NCBI RefSeq assembly: GCF_018336975.1
Contig: NZ_CP025572.1
Location: 2,711,111-2,775,110, forward strand
Reading direction: 5' to 3'
Length of the DNA: 64,000 nt
Source: Marinomonas sp. CT5
GTDB lineage: Bacteria; Pseudomonadota; Gammaproteobacteria; Pseudomonadales; Marinomonadaceae
Part shown: one piece after another, positions 18,594-27,648 of the stretch
Numbering within the stretch: position 1 is the first letter of the stretch
How the letters are laid out: each line of letters opens with the position of its first letter
Translations under genes and position numbers: made by a program
The notes under the pieces: generated by a model
The model's input: only the letters and a program-made list of their open reading frames with translations
Databases searched by the model: none
Told to the model about the DNA's origin: nothing

Positions 18594-19076
18594 CTATCCG
18601 TCCAATAGGCTTCGCAATTTCGCTATCGTGTGCTGACTATATACTTTGATACCATGACGTTCTAACAACGCAACCGTTACTCCTACGCCATCGATTTTAT
18701 TCCCCTTAAATGTACCATCGTATATTTTTGAACTGCCACATGAAGGACTTCCTTCAGCAAGCACTGCATACTCTATTTTTTGCTTTTGACAGAGTTCCAA
18801 AGCATTCTTGGCCCCACTAATAAATTGAGTCGTAACATCAACGCCATCGTTTCCAACAACGTATGCAGAGCCATCGAGTACATCCATGCCTCTTCCTTTG
18901 ATTATTTCAGCTGGCGCTCTTGGTGTAGGCAGACCAGCAGACACCTCAGGGCAAAAAACCACCAGTTCAGCCTTCGATCTGAGCCAAGACAAATCGGACT
19001 CTGGAACTGATAAACAGCTCGCATTGTATCTCACCTTATTGCCAACCAAACACGAACTAACAAGTACTTTTATCAC
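18594..19076 (-). CDS. DUF523 protein (TudS-like iron-sulfur desulfidase family)
   Basis: A 160-residue protein with the full DUF523 pattern: start VLVSSCLVGNKVRYNA, centre VVFCPEVSAGLPTPRAPAEI and end AEGSPSCGSSKIYDGTF. Cys9, Cys42 and Cys113 correspond to the three cysteines that hold a [4Fe-4S] cluster in TudS, which removes sulfur from 2-thiouracil. Family membership is clear; thiouracil as the natural substrate is inferred from the family. It stands alone on the minus strand between unrelated genes. Confidence 0.87.
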   Translation of the reverse strand: MIKVLVSSCLVGNKVRYNASCLSVPESDLSWLRSKAELVVFCPEVSAGLPTPRAPAEIIKGRGMDVLDGSAYVVGNDGVDVTTQFISGAKNALELCQKQKIEYAVLAEGSPSCGSSKIYDGTFKGNKIDGVGVTVALLERHGIKVYSQHTIAKLRSLLDG

Positions 19077-19253
19077 TAAAACTCCTTTTAAATAGCTAAC
19101 GTGCGATAAACAATTAAACCAAATTTAATCAAAGCGAAATGATAGGCGTTTGGAGTCACTCTTAAAGATTTTATTAACCAAGCTTATTATAAAATGGACG
19201 CGCAGTAATCAAAGTGGGGAAAAGCACATTCCATGTGCTTTCTAGGAAAGGAG

Positions 19254-20582
19254 TTAACTGTTCGTAACGTCTTTAATTTCTATCTGGTTATCGTCTTTCT
19301 TGGCCGTATCGACGATTAATCCATCAATTTTTCTAATGTTTGCAAGCTGAGCTTGAAGCTTCAATGACAGCTCGTTCACTTCATTGGCGGAGATGGACGT
19401 CTCTTCCGCTGATGCAGCTGTAGAGTGAATAACACCATCAATTTCAGACATGCCCTGATTAATCTGACTCAATCCCACGGCTTGGCTTTGCGATGCATTA
19501 TCTATTTCTCCAATGGTTTCTGAGATCGATGACACGTGCTTAGCAATCTCGCTCAATGCACCCACACATTTTTGTGATATTGCATTTCCTTTTTCAACAT
19601 TTTCTACCGATGACTGAATATATTGTGCCGATTCACTAGCCGCTGTAGTACTACGCTCAGCAAGTTTTCTTACTTCATCCGCTACCACAGCAAAACCGCG
19701 CCCCATTTCTCCTGCACGAGCGGCTTCAATAGAAGCGTTAAGCGCGAGCAAATTCGTCTGGGAAGCAATATCATCAATAACATTGATAATCTCGCTAATG
19801 GCTTCGCTTGAGCGATTAATCTCTTGCATAGCTTGCTCAAGATCCCGTATTTCATCAGTTGCCATATTTGCCGCTCGCTCAGCTTCGGAAGAGACAGAGC
19901 TTGCTCTTGCAGCACGTTCAGCATTTTCATTGGCCTGAATAAGAATATCATTGAGCGAGTTGCCAATTTGAGTAATCGAAGCCGCTTGTTGATTTGACCC
20001 AACTGTCAAAGCATTACTGGCTACATTAAGCTCGTTTGCACCTGTTGTTAGGCTGGCACTGATGTCATCCACATCATTGTAAACGGCTTTTAGTGCCATT
20101 TTTTCAGATACTTCCTGTACATATTCCACATGACCAATCTCTTTACCATCTAATCCATGAATATAAAAAGTATCGACTCGGAAATCTTTATCCCACTGGT
20201 TAAAGAAAGTCGTTGGTTTGTCTTTTCTTAAACAGTTCACACCACAATCTTCGGTATTACAGATATTTGCCCCCCAATTTGAGCAGTGCATTCCGAGCAC
20301 ATCTGCACGCTTTACTCCTAACGGATCGGTTGCAGCGCTATTAACGAAGGTCCACTTCATATCCAAGTCGGTAACAGACAATGGATTTGGAATAGTATCG
20401 AGAATCTGTTCATAAAAATTGAATTGCTCTCTTGCTAAACGCTCCATCTTTACCAGACAACCTAACAAAACCACCAATGCGACAACTAAAATCAACAGAT
20501 ACAAGTTTTCTTTAGCAAACAGGGAAGCAACGACTATCGACGCAATAATGATACCTAGTGCCAAACGGTAATACTTTTTCAT
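19254..20582 (-). CDS. Methyl-accepting chemotaxis protein with a cysteine-rich PAS domain
   Basis: A 442-residue chemoreceptor. Two closely spaced N-terminal membrane helices (about 5-22 and 27-44) leave no periplasmic domain, so sensing is cytoplasmic. A PAS domain (about 50-165) contains Cys100, Cys108, Cys113 and Cys117 in [21 protein letters not shown], a cluster that could bind a metal, haem or iron-sulfur centre or act as a redox switch. The signalling hairpin follows, with the conserved tip [19 protein letters not shown]. No HAMP domain is evident. It is a single gene with a 525-bp upstream gap holding a direct repeat. Confidence 0.9.
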   Translation of the reverse strand: MKKYYRLALGIIIASIVVASLFAKENLYLLILVVALVVLLGCLVKMERLAREQFNFYEQILDTIPNPLSVTDLDMKWTFVNSAATDPLGVKRADVLGMHCSNWGANICNTEDCGVNCLRKDKPTTFFNQWDKDFRVDTFYIHGLDGKEIGHVEYVQEVSEKMALKAVYNDVDDISASLTTGANELNVASNALTVGSNQQAASITQIGNSLNDILIQANENAERAARASSVSSEAERAANMATDEIRDLEQAMQEINRSSEAISEIINVIDDIASQTNLLALNASIEAARAGEMGRGFAVVADEVRKLAERSTTAASESAQYIQSSVENVEKGNAISQKCVGALSEIAKHVSSISETIGEIDNASQSQAVGLSQINQGMSEIDGVIHSTAASAEETSISANEVNELSLKLQAQLANIRKIDGLIVDTAKKDDNQIEIKDVTNS

Positions 20583-20633
20583 GGTCTTTCCTCTATGGCC
20601 TATTCTAATGGTTATAGACTTAGTATTAATCTA

Positions 20634-20682
20634 CATTTTCAGTGCCAACTAATAAGCTGCATTTTCGATGCTAATTAGTAAG
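20634..20682. repeat. Imperfect 23-bp direct repeat upstream of the chemoreceptor gene
   Basis: CATTTTCAGTGCCAACTAAT (from 20634) and CATTTTCGATGCTAATTAGT (from 20660) are near-identical, each followed by AAG. Start-to-start distance is 26 bp. It lies about 50 bp upstream of the chemoreceptor start and could be a tandem activator site. Confidence 0.4.
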
Positions 20683-21107
20683 GGTTAGTAACAATAAACG
20701 ATGGTTAGGTGAGTCGAGTAACCTTTCTATACATTCAATGGAAATAAAACGCACTCCAAAGAAAAACAATGCATCGACGATTTGAAAAAGAATTCAAGTC
20801 TCTATGCCATCAACATGTGACAATATAAAGAAACTCTTTCAGTATTGATTAATTGAATTTAGCAACAGCCAAATGATAGCCGCTCTTTCATCCGCTTATA
20901 TAGCTTTCCGACGAAATAACTTTAATAAGAACGACCCATCGAAATGGATAGCCTAACTTCCGTGATAAAAAACAACTCATTAAGATTAATCACGTCATAC
21001 AACTAAACACAATATATTAAGCGTACGACACCTCTAATGATAAACACAACGGGGGCCGCCTCTCCTCGCTCAGAGTGAATTGGCGTTTATTTAAAATGCT
21101 GACAAAA
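20683..21107. other. Intergenic region, no gene seen
   Basis: About 425 bp, AT-rich, between the chemoreceptor leader and the 3' end of the PPOX gene. I find no credible small ORF, RNA or terminator with a T-tract. Confidence 0.3.
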
Positions 21108-21713
21108 TTATAAATCCCGCTTATATCGAGCGATCATATCTTCTTGCGCTTCGGGATCATCTTCTATCGATAGCTGATCGTTAATCATCGCTCCCATCGT
21201 AGGAAAATCCGCCCTATCTATTTGCGCCTTTAAAGACCAAAGTTCAGAGCGCATTAACGCTTTAGCGCAATGTAAAAACACTTCTTTGATGGTGATCTCA
21301 ATACAGGTTTTGGGTGGGTTTCTGTCGTCAGAAAACAAGCTTAAATATTCAGGTGAGGTTGAAATACGAGCAAGCCCGTTAATTCGAAGCGTTTCATCAA
21401 CACCAGGAATCAAAAACAAACACCCGATTTGCCCCGTTTCAATGATATTAACAAGGCTATCAAGCCGATTATTCCCTTTCCCATCGGGCAAAATAATGCA
21501 GTTGTCATTGATTATTTTTACGAATCCCGGATTTCCTCCACGAGGAGAACAATCAACAGAACCGGATTTTGCGTAGGTAGAAATCGCCACAAACGGAGAA
21601 TGCGCAAGAAAGTTACTGGAGTGACGCTCTAAGGAAGGCAACTGCTTATCTTTAGCGCGCCCTTTTGGATAACCATAGATTTCTCTGAGCTGATCTTCGA
21701 ACTCAAGATACAT
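21108..21713 (-). CDS. Pyridoxamine-5'-phosphate-oxidase-type FMN flavoprotein (MSMEG_1061-like)
   Basis: A 201-residue split-barrel flavoprotein. Family features are FLAHSPFVAISTYAKSGSVD, the SPRGG loop that contacts FMN, and the DGKGNNRLDSLVNI motif. Homologues are FMN-dependent oxidoreductases of unsettled function, often annotated as MSMEG_1061 family. The start at 21713 has AAGGAG upstream. The first about 64 codons plus about 25 bp of leader recur at 29254-29475 as a truncated copy inside the integron region. Confidence 0.83.
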   Translation of the reverse strand: MYLEFEDQLREIYGYPKGRAKDKQLPSLERHSSNFLAHSPFVAISTYAKSGSVDCSPRGGNPGFVKIINDNCIILPDGKGNNRLDSLVNIIETGQIGCLFLIPGVDETLRINGLARISTSPEYLSLFSDDRNPPKTCIEITIKEVFLHCAKALMRSELWSLKAQIDRADFPTMGAMINDQLSIEDDPEAQEDMIARYKRDL

Positions 21714-21862
21714 AAAATCTCCTTATATTTACCGCCGAACTTGGTAATCAACACAAACACCTCGCGCGGCTATGTTATGACATTAACTAGGTCGCTTAAA
21801 AACTGCGAAACTATCACGAATATCGAGGCCTAAGTTTTCAGCTTTTAAACATCAAAGCTTAA

Positions 21863-22942
21863 TTAGCTTGCCATCTTACGGAAGATCCATTCTAGTGGCC
21901 CAGTTTTAAAACGCTTCCGCCATACAAGACTAAAAACAATCCCGCCAACACAAAATATCAGCGCACTACATAGAGAGAAATCTATGGTCTGGTGTTCTAA
22001 GCGGCCAATCGCTTCAAGAAGCCCCATACCGATAATGACGTGAGCCACATACAAGGTCAAAGACAATTGCCCCGTTTGGCACAGCCATTTATTGATACGG
22101 TTTTCAGAAAATATCTCTGAAAAATATAAACAAGCCACCAGCACAACAACGGCAGAGCTGCCAGCAGAGAGAATGTATTGTGGTAACGGAGGGATAATCG
22201 AAGTGGAAAACAGAAATGTCACTTCATCCGGTGTCATTTCAAGAACACTACCGTCACCCACAAGGTTTCTTAACCAATAAAAGCCACATTCGGTTACAAG
22301 CAAAATGATGAGCGACCAAACAAGCAGTCTGTTTCTTACCAGCCTGTCTAATAAATTCTGTCGCCCCAACCACATGCCAAACACCAGAAAGGCCGCCCAA
22401 GGAAAAACTGGATGGAAACCATTAAATACGATATGCCGAATCATTCCATCGAATGACCAAAAGTTTGCATAGGCTAATGTCGACCAATTCCAATTCTGCT
22501 CATAATTAAAAAACAACATGAAAACAGGGAATATCAACATAATGACCGCTGATACCAATAACAAGGTGCGGTCTTTCAGTCCAAATATGGCAGCGGCTAT
22601 TAGAAAGTAAAAACCATAAAAATGCAGGATGTCGGCTTCCCATATTGGCGTAAATAAAAGGCCGATGGTAATAAGTAAGAGTCCACGTTTTATCAGCAAG
22701 ACGCGCTTTTTAAATACCTGTATTCTGTCCCTAGATCCTCTTGCTTCTTTCGTAAGAAATGTCACACCCACACCTGCCAGCACAACAAATAAGGCCGACG
22801 CCCTTCCTTCAAAAAGCCCTGCAAACTTCATCAACCACACATTGCCCATTTCAGCGTTCATTGCAATTTTGAAGTTCACAATGACCATGCCAAATATCGC
22901 CAACGCTCTTGCAAGGTCGAATCCATTCACTCTTTGCTTCAT
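21863..22942 (-). CDS. DUF418 / YeiB-type multi-pass membrane protein
   Basis: A 359-residue inner-membrane protein with about 9-10 helices. The N-terminus (NGFDLARALAIFGMVIVNF) is typical of the YeiB/heparan-alpha-glucosaminide acetyltransferase-like group. The end (FSLVWRKRFKTGPLEWIFRK) matches the DUF418 signature with its G-P-L-E-W motif. Relatives include membrane acyltransferases; an acyl-transfer role is only inferred. It is separated from the PPOX gene by 149 bp on the same strand. Confidence 0.8.
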   Translation of the reverse strand: MKQRVNGFDLARALAIFGMVIVNFKIAMNAEMGNVWLMKFAGLFEGRASALFVVLAGVGVTFLTKEARGSRDRIQVFKKRVLLIKRGLLLITIGLLFTPIWEADILHFYGFYFLIAAAIFGLKDRTLLLVSAVIMLIFPVFMLFFNYEQNWNWSTLAYANFWSFDGMIRHIVFNGFHPVFPWAAFLVFGMWLGRQNLLDRLVRNRLLVWSLIILLVTECGFYWLRNLVGDGSVLEMTPDEVTFLFSTSIIPPLPQYILSAGSSAVVVLVACLYFSEIFSENRINKWLCQTGQLSLTLYVAHVIIGMGLLEAIGRLEHQTIDFSLCSALIFCVGGIVFSLVWRKRFKTGPLEWIFRKMAS

Positions 22943-23066
22943 AAAAAGTCTCTAGGAAAACTGACGTCGTCAAAAACGACCAACACAGTGCGGCCACTTT
23001 GGAGCAGAGTTAACGACGTTAATTGACGTACAAGTGATCATAACAATGATCACTTACTGCTTGTTT

Positions 23067-23219
23067 CTATCCCTTGTTCACACTGCCTTTATTAGATCTC
23101 GCATTTCTCTTTTGTTTCTTACGGTTATTTTTCTCAGTCACAATCTTGATGGCTTCATCCTTGGTTAAATGGGGATGCTTAGCGATCAACTCTTCCACTT
23201 TTGTATCAAATGCGGTCAT
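23067..23219 (-). CDS. Small basic conserved-looking protein (50 residues)
   Basis: A short frame from ATG at 23219 to TAG at 23067. It encodes MTAFDTKVEELIAKHPHL, then a helix (TKDEAIKIVTEKNNRKKQKR) and a basic tail ending VNKG. The composition (amphipathic helix plus Lys/Arg tail) is protein-like and may bind nucleic acid. The ribosome site is weak (AAGAGA). I do not recognise a named family; a real gene is more likely than not. Confidence 0.6.
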   Translation of the reverse strand: MTAFDTKVEELIAKHPHLTKDEAIKIVTEKNNRKKQKRNARSNKGSVNKG

Positions 23220-23424
23220 TTATAAATCTCTTGTATTGAAGTATGAATTAGGCCGCTATTCTAGCTCAGGAAGGATTTAGAAGATAACAAATCTTAGCGA
23301 CGACTGATTCTACCTTCTTTAAATCAAAAACCTTTTCCCTACCTTAGAAACTTTAAGGGCCACTATCAGTAGTAACAGGCAAAAACCGGTTGATTTTTAG
23401 ACACCTGAAGGATAACTTAGCATA

Positions 23425-23446
23425 AATTGATAAATTATTATCAATT
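23425..23446. promoter_or_regulatory. 22-bp AT-rich inverted repeat in the 440-bp gap upstream of the YheO-type gene
   Basis: AATTGATAA and TTATCAATT flank ATTA, a perfect 9-bp-arm palindrome about 215 bp before the regulator start. The surrounding gap (23220-23659) is very AT-rich and shows no ORF. It could be a regulator or nucleoid-protein site. Confidence 0.35.
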
Positions 23447-23659
23447 CAATTAAACAGAGTTACTTAACTACCTGTTAACATAATCAATAGTACATAAAAA
23501 TAATAAAGCATTGATTTTATTGAATTTTAAATATTAATTGGATTCATTTTAAATTATTGCACCATAAAAGTTACACTGCACCATCGTAATGCACTAATAC
23601 AATATCCGCCTATATCTCATATTTTTAATAATTTTTTATTAATGGAATAAAAACTCATT

Positions 23660-24298
23660 ATGAACAGTAAGTTAGACCTATTTAAGAGCTTAGCCGCATT
23701 TTTGGCACAGCAAATGCAAGATTGTGAATTCGTTATACATGATTTAAGTAATCTGGAGCACTCCATTGTTTTCATCGGTAATGGTCATATTAGTGGCCGA
23801 AAGGCTGGTGATTCTGCGACTGATTTAGTGCTTCGTGTATTAAGAGATAAGGAATATTTAAAAGCGGATTTCACTGGTATTTATAAAAGTGTATCCAATA
23901 GCGGTGTGATTTTTAATTCTTCCACATTTTTTATCAAAGAAGGCGATGCCTTATTAGGTATGTTATGTGTGAATCAAGACTTAACAACATACCAAAATGT
24001 GTTTGACTCTGTTGCAGGCATTCTAGGGAAAACAAAAGCGCAGCAACCTGAGTCCGTGTCCACTGTGAACGAAAGACTTGTTCCATTTGTAGACAGTTTA
24101 CCGATGAGTGTCATCCATGAAGTGACACATAAGAAAGTGTCCAATGTCGGTCATTTATCGAAAGAAGAGCGTATTGACATTGTGCGCGAGCTAGACAAAA
24201 AAGGGATTTTTTTATTGAAAGGCGCCATTACTGAGGTTGCTAAAACATTGAAAGTTTCTGATGCCACCATGTACAGATACCTTCAAAACTTAAAATAA
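23660..24298 (+). CDS. YheO/DauR-type PAS + HTH transcriptional regulator
   Basis: A 212-residue regulator. Residues about 1-125 match the YheO-like PAS domain (QMQDCEFVIHDLSNLEHSIVFIGNGHISGR in two halves, GDALLGMLCVNQD). A C-terminal HTH_22-type helix-turn-helix ends in LKVSDATMYRYLQNLK. DauR, the best-known member, represses D-arginine catabolism in Pseudomonas. The next three genes on the same strand (RidA, aminotransferase, NhaC-type carrier), starting 65 bp downstream, are its probable targets. Confidence 0.87.
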   Translation: MNSKLDLFKSLAAFLAQQMQDCEFVIHDLSNLEHSIVFIGNGHISGRKAGDSATDLVLRVLRDKEYLKADFTGIYKSVSNSGVIFNSSTFFIKEGDALLGMLCVNQDLTTYQNVFDSVAGILGKTKAQQPESVSTVNERLVPFVDSLPMSVIHEVTHKKVSNVGHLSKEERIDIVRELDKKGIFLLKGAITEVAKTLKVSDATMYRYLQNLK

Positions 24299-24363
24299 AA
24301 AATTTTACCTAATGGTGATAATTTTTTATTAGAAAGATAATTTTTATTCACCCGGAGAGATAT

Positions 24364-24735
24364 ATGGACTTTATTAATACCCCAAATGCCCCTATGCCGA
24401 TCGGCGCATACGCTCAAGCCACTGCTAGCAATGGTTTGATGTTCATTTCTGGACAATTACCTCTAACCAAAGAAGGGTTAATGGTCGAAGGCGTAAAAGA
24501 ACAAACCAAACAAAGCCTAACAAACATTGAAGCCATTCTTGCTGCTAAAAATCTCACTAAAAATAACGTTTTAAAAGTGCAGATTTTTACTACTGACCTG
24601 AACTCATTCACGGACATCAACAACGAATATCAAACGTTCTTTGGTGATCACACCCCTGCTAGAGCTGTAGTAGAAGTACGAGCTCTGCCTAAAGGTGCAA
24701 TAGTCGAAATTGATGCCATAGCGACTGAGGGTTAA
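24364..24735 (+). CDS. RidA family enamine/imine deaminase
   Basis: A 123-residue protein of the YjgF/YER057c/UK114 family. Features are TPNAPMPIGAYAQA at the N-terminus, FISGQLPL, and the catalytic Arg in TPARAVVEVRALPKGAIVEID. RidA proteins form trimers and hydrolyse reactive enamine/imine intermediates released by PLP enzymes. The next gene, 5 bp downstream, encodes a PLP aminotransferase, so detoxification or completion of its reaction is a natural role. GGAGAG precedes the start. Confidence 0.93.
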   Translation: MDFINTPNAPMPIGAYAQATASNGLMFISGQLPLTKEGLMVEGVKEQTKQSLTNIEAILAAKNLTKNNVLKVQIFTTDLNSFTDINNEYQTFFGDHTPARAVVEVRALPKGAIVEIDAIATEG

Positions 24736-24740
24736 ATACT

Positions 24741-25940
24741 ATGCAAAAACATCTACGTAATGCTTTCTCCTCTGTTTCTGGCGGCTTATTTGATACGGTT
24801 ATCAAGGCTGATGTTGGTGAAGGAGCAGGTAAAATCATCGAATCCGGTGGCACAATTTTGGCGTGGGCAGATCCTGATTTTCCCGACCCTTCTATGCCTG
24901 AGAGTGTTCAAAAAGCGTTAATGGACAGTGTGCAAAATGGGGTTTCCTCTCATTATGTTATGCCAATCGGACCAAGAGAACTTCGTCTTGCCATTGCCAA
25001 AAAGATTCAACGCCAAACAGGCCTTGAGCTGGACCCAAGTCGTAACATCATCGTCACCCCAGGTTCGGATTCTGGACTCTTCTACGCTATGTACCCGTTT
25101 CTTGAGAAAGGCTGTGACGTACTCATTCCAACCCCCACATACCCTAACAATCTTGTTAATGTTGGCTTAATGAGCGCAAATGCCATTCAAGTTCCCACCT
25201 CGAAAGAAGATAATTACCAAATTCGAAAAGCGGACCTAGAAAAGTATGTCACTCCCAATACGAAAATGTTGGTTATTTGCCATCCTAACAACCCCACTTC
25301 AGTAGTCTATCGCCCCGATTCCATTCGAGATATAGCCGAATTTGTTATTGAGCACGACCTTATTCTAGTTTGCGACCAAGCTTTCGAAGACATCATATTT
25401 GATGACATAGAGTTTATCGCACCCGCCTCGATAGAAGGCATGTTAGAAAGGACTATTACAGTTTGTTCTCTCTCTAAAGGCTATGGATTAAGTGGTTTAC
25501 GAATCGGCTATCTATATACCAGCGATGTCATGATCGACAAATATTACGGAGCTGCAGTTAATATTTTGGGAGCGCCCTCTCACCTATCATGTGCAGGCGC
25601 TATTGCCGCATTAAACGACGAAAGCATCATCAACGAGCGCAAAGAACGCCTCGATCAAAGACGTTCAACCGTGACCGAAATGTTCAACACTATTACTGGT
25701 GTCAGCTGCAATAAACCAGAAAGCGGAATTTTACATTGGGTTGATATTAGTGGAATCGGTGATGGCAACGAGGTAACTCAGTTCATCCTGAAAGATCAAA
25801 ACGTTTTAGTGAATCCTGGTGGTCAATATGGCAAAGGTTATGAAAGTAACTTACGCATGATTTATGGCTGTTTTCGTGATAACAACACTTTGTTCAACGC
25901 TTGTGAGAGGATTAAAAATGGCATCATCAACTTTAAATAA
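24741..25940 (+). CDS. PLP-dependent class I/II aminotransferase
   Basis: A 399-residue fold-type I enzyme. Visible motifs are VTPGSDSGLFYAMYPFLEKG (cofactor phosphate region), CHPNNPTSVVY (substrate/PLP contact), VCDQAFEDIIFDD (Asp to the pyridine nitrogen) and the Schiff-base Lys in CSLSKGYGLSGLRIGYL. The C-terminal Arg for the carboxylate is in SNLRMIYGCF. Substrate is not evident; the operon with a YheO/DauR-like regulator, RidA and a transporter suggests an amino-acid utilisation route. Its 3' end overlaps the start of the carrier gene by 23 bp, indicating translational coupling. Confidence 0.9.
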   Translation: MQKHLRNAFSSVSGGLFDTVIKADVGEGAGKIIESGGTILAWADPDFPDPSMPESVQKALMDSVQNGVSSHYVMPIGPRELRLAIAKKIQRQTGLELDPSRNIIVTPGSDSGLFYAMYPFLEKGCDVLIPTPTYPNNLVNVGLMSANAIQVPTSKEDNYQIRKADLEKYVTPNTKMLVICHPNNPTSVVYRPDSIRDIAEFVIEHDLILVCDQAFEDIIFDDIEFIAPASIEGMLERTITVCSLSKGYGLSGLRIGYLYTSDVMIDKYYGAAVNILGAPSHLSCAGAIAALNDESIINERKERLDQRRSTVTEMFNTITGVSCNKPESGILHWVDISGIGDGNEVTQFILKDQNVLVNPGGQYGKGYESNLRMIYGCFRDNNTLFNACERIKNGIINFK

Positions 25941-27333
25941 TACAGAAAAAGGGTTGATCCCAGAGATCCCAATTTTCAATAACAAGATTTTAGCATTAAT
26001 TCCTTTAGTACTTTTTTTCTTATCTTGTATGACCTTGTTCATGCACTACATGACATACGACATGCATGTGTTGGCAGGTGCGGCTTTTATTAGTTTAATG
26101 TTAACTAGCTTACTAGCCTCTAATCGCCATGCCTATTGGAATGCGGTGATCCAAGGCATTTCGAGCAAAGAAAGCGTCACTATTTTTTTACTACTTTTAT
26201 TGATCGGTATGTTTTCGCAGATGATCAAAATTAGTGGTTTAACCGATGGTCTGATTTGGTTTGCACAATCTTTCCGTTTCTCAGAAGGAGGATTTGTCAC
26301 TTTTACCTTTATTTCAGTGTGTATTGTTGCAACCGCCACAGGCTCCTCTATTGGAACCATGTTTGCTGCTTTTCCAGTGTTTTTTCAAACGGGTGTAGAT
26401 ATTGGTGTTGATAGTGCTTTTCTTGCTGGAGCCATTGCCTCGGGTGCTATTTTTGGCGACAACTTGGCCCCCATTTCTGATACAACCATTGCATCGTCCT
26501 CCACTCAAATCATGAAAAAAACAGGTCAATCTGCTGATATTGGTGGCGTTGTTCGATCACGCTTCAAATACTCTGCTATTGCCGCAATCATCACCTCACT
26601 TCTATACTTTTTTCTTTCCAATAGTCATCCTTTAAGTTATGACGCCACACTTCGTGAAGTTTCACCTTATAACTTATTAATGCTGTTACCTGTGGTTGTG
26701 TTACTTGTCGTTTCAAAAATGACTCAAAACATCTTCATTGCCACCAGCATCGCATTAACATTTGGCGTTATTCTTGGACTTGTAACTGGTATTTTTGACC
26801 TATCTCAAGTATTTAATTCAGATGGTACTCTGGGTAACCATGCAGCAGGTTTCTTAGCCGATGGCATTAATGGCATGATGGGAACCGCCGTTCTGGTCGT
26901 TTCTATCTTTGGTATCATGGGAGTGATAAAAGCCGCCAAAATCGTAGAAACCATCACAAATAGCTTGATGAACTCTGCCATTTGTCAAACCGCCCGTGGT
27001 TTTGAGATAGTTAGTGCGCTTGTGCTAAATATTGTCACTATGCTATTTGGCGGTGTTACCAGTGCAACCATACTGTCCGTTGGACCTATCATAAATGAAG
27101 CGGGTCAACGCTTAAATATTCATCCTTATCGTCGAGCAAATATCTTAGATGGTTTCACCAACACGTTAGCGGTAGTAGTACCATTCTTCAGTGTATTTGT
27201 CTTCATTCCAGCAGCCCTGAGCGGCTTAGAACCCAATGCGATTGCAAGCGTTTTTTTCTACCCCGTCATATTGTTCTTTGTACTCATGGCCTCAGTGCTT
27301 ACTGGCTATGGCCGTCGTATGGAAAACGAATAA
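25918..27333 (+). CDS. NhaC-family transporter
   Basis: About 471 residues from the chosen start, an inner-membrane protein with about 11-12 helices. The motif AGAIASGAIFGDNLAPISDT is the hallmark of the NhaC family, and the second repeat is seen in GGVTSATILSVGPIINEAG. I start at ATG 25918 because GAGAGG lies just upstream; the frame is open to 25864. It overlaps the aminotransferase gene, so the carrier may import the amino acid that the enzyme uses, with Na+ or H+ coupling (inference). A strong terminator follows about 80 bp downstream. Confidence 0.85.
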   Translation: MASSTLNNTEKGLIPEIPIFNNKILALIPLVLFFLSCMTLFMHYMTYDMHVLAGAAFISLMLTSLLASNRHAYWNAVIQGISSKESVTIFLLLLLIGMFSQMIKISGLTDGLIWFAQSFRFSEGGFVTFTFISVCIVATATGSSIGTMFAAFPVFFQTGVDIGVDSAFLAGAIASGAIFGDNLAPISDTTIASSSTQIMKKTGQSADIGGVVRSRFKYSAIAAIITSLLYFFLSNSHPLSYDATLREVSPYNLLMLLPVVVLLVVSKMTQNIFIATSIALTFGVILGLVTGIFDLSQVFNSDGTLGNHAAGFLADGINGMMGTAVLVVSIFGIMGVIKAAKIVETITNSLMNSAICQTARGFEIVSALVLNIVTMLFGGVTSATILSVGPIINEAGQRLNIHPYRRANILDGFTNTLAVVVPFFSVFVFIPAALSGLEPNAIASVFFYPVILFFVLMASVLTGYGRRMENE

Positions 27334-27412
27334 CATTAATGAAACCTAAAACTGAACACTGATTAAAGTCTTGTTCACTTACAATTTTATGTTTAATGAA
27401 ACTTTCTACAAA

Positions 27413-27446
27413 AATCCAACTAACATGTTTGTTAATTGGATTTTTT
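27413..27446 (+). terminator. Rho-independent terminator of the RidA/aminotransferase operon
   Basis: AATCCAACTAACA (27413-27425) pairs with TGTTAATTGGATT (27430-27442) with one mismatch and a 4-nt loop, followed by a T-run. It closes the plus-strand operon. The rest of the gap 27334-27648 holds only an imperfect GC-rich hairpin at 27539-27570. Confidence 0.88.
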
Positions 27447-27648
27447 CTACATTAACATTGTCTTTCTGTCCCATGACGCGAAACTGAATATCTCGAGTCA
27501 GCCTAAACAAAAGTAACCGGAAATTTTTTACAATTAAACTAGAGGCACCGCCCCCAAAAGTGACCCTAGTTGTTGTTCGCTACACTATCTTTCTGCAGAC
27601 TATTTCTTTGCTTTAATTTTAGTCTAACCCTGATTATCCCAGTTTAAT

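Noticed and set aside
21714..21862. attC-like sequence upstream of the intact PPOX gene (CATAACATAGCCGCGCG ... TTCGGCGG)
   Set aside because: Arms pair for only 4-5 bases and the second core does not fit; not good enough to call a second array.
27539..27570. GC-rich imperfect hairpin (ACTAGAGGCACC / GTGACCCTAGT) left of the transglutaminase gene
   Set aside because: Considered as an attC or terminator, but it lacks core sites and a T-run.
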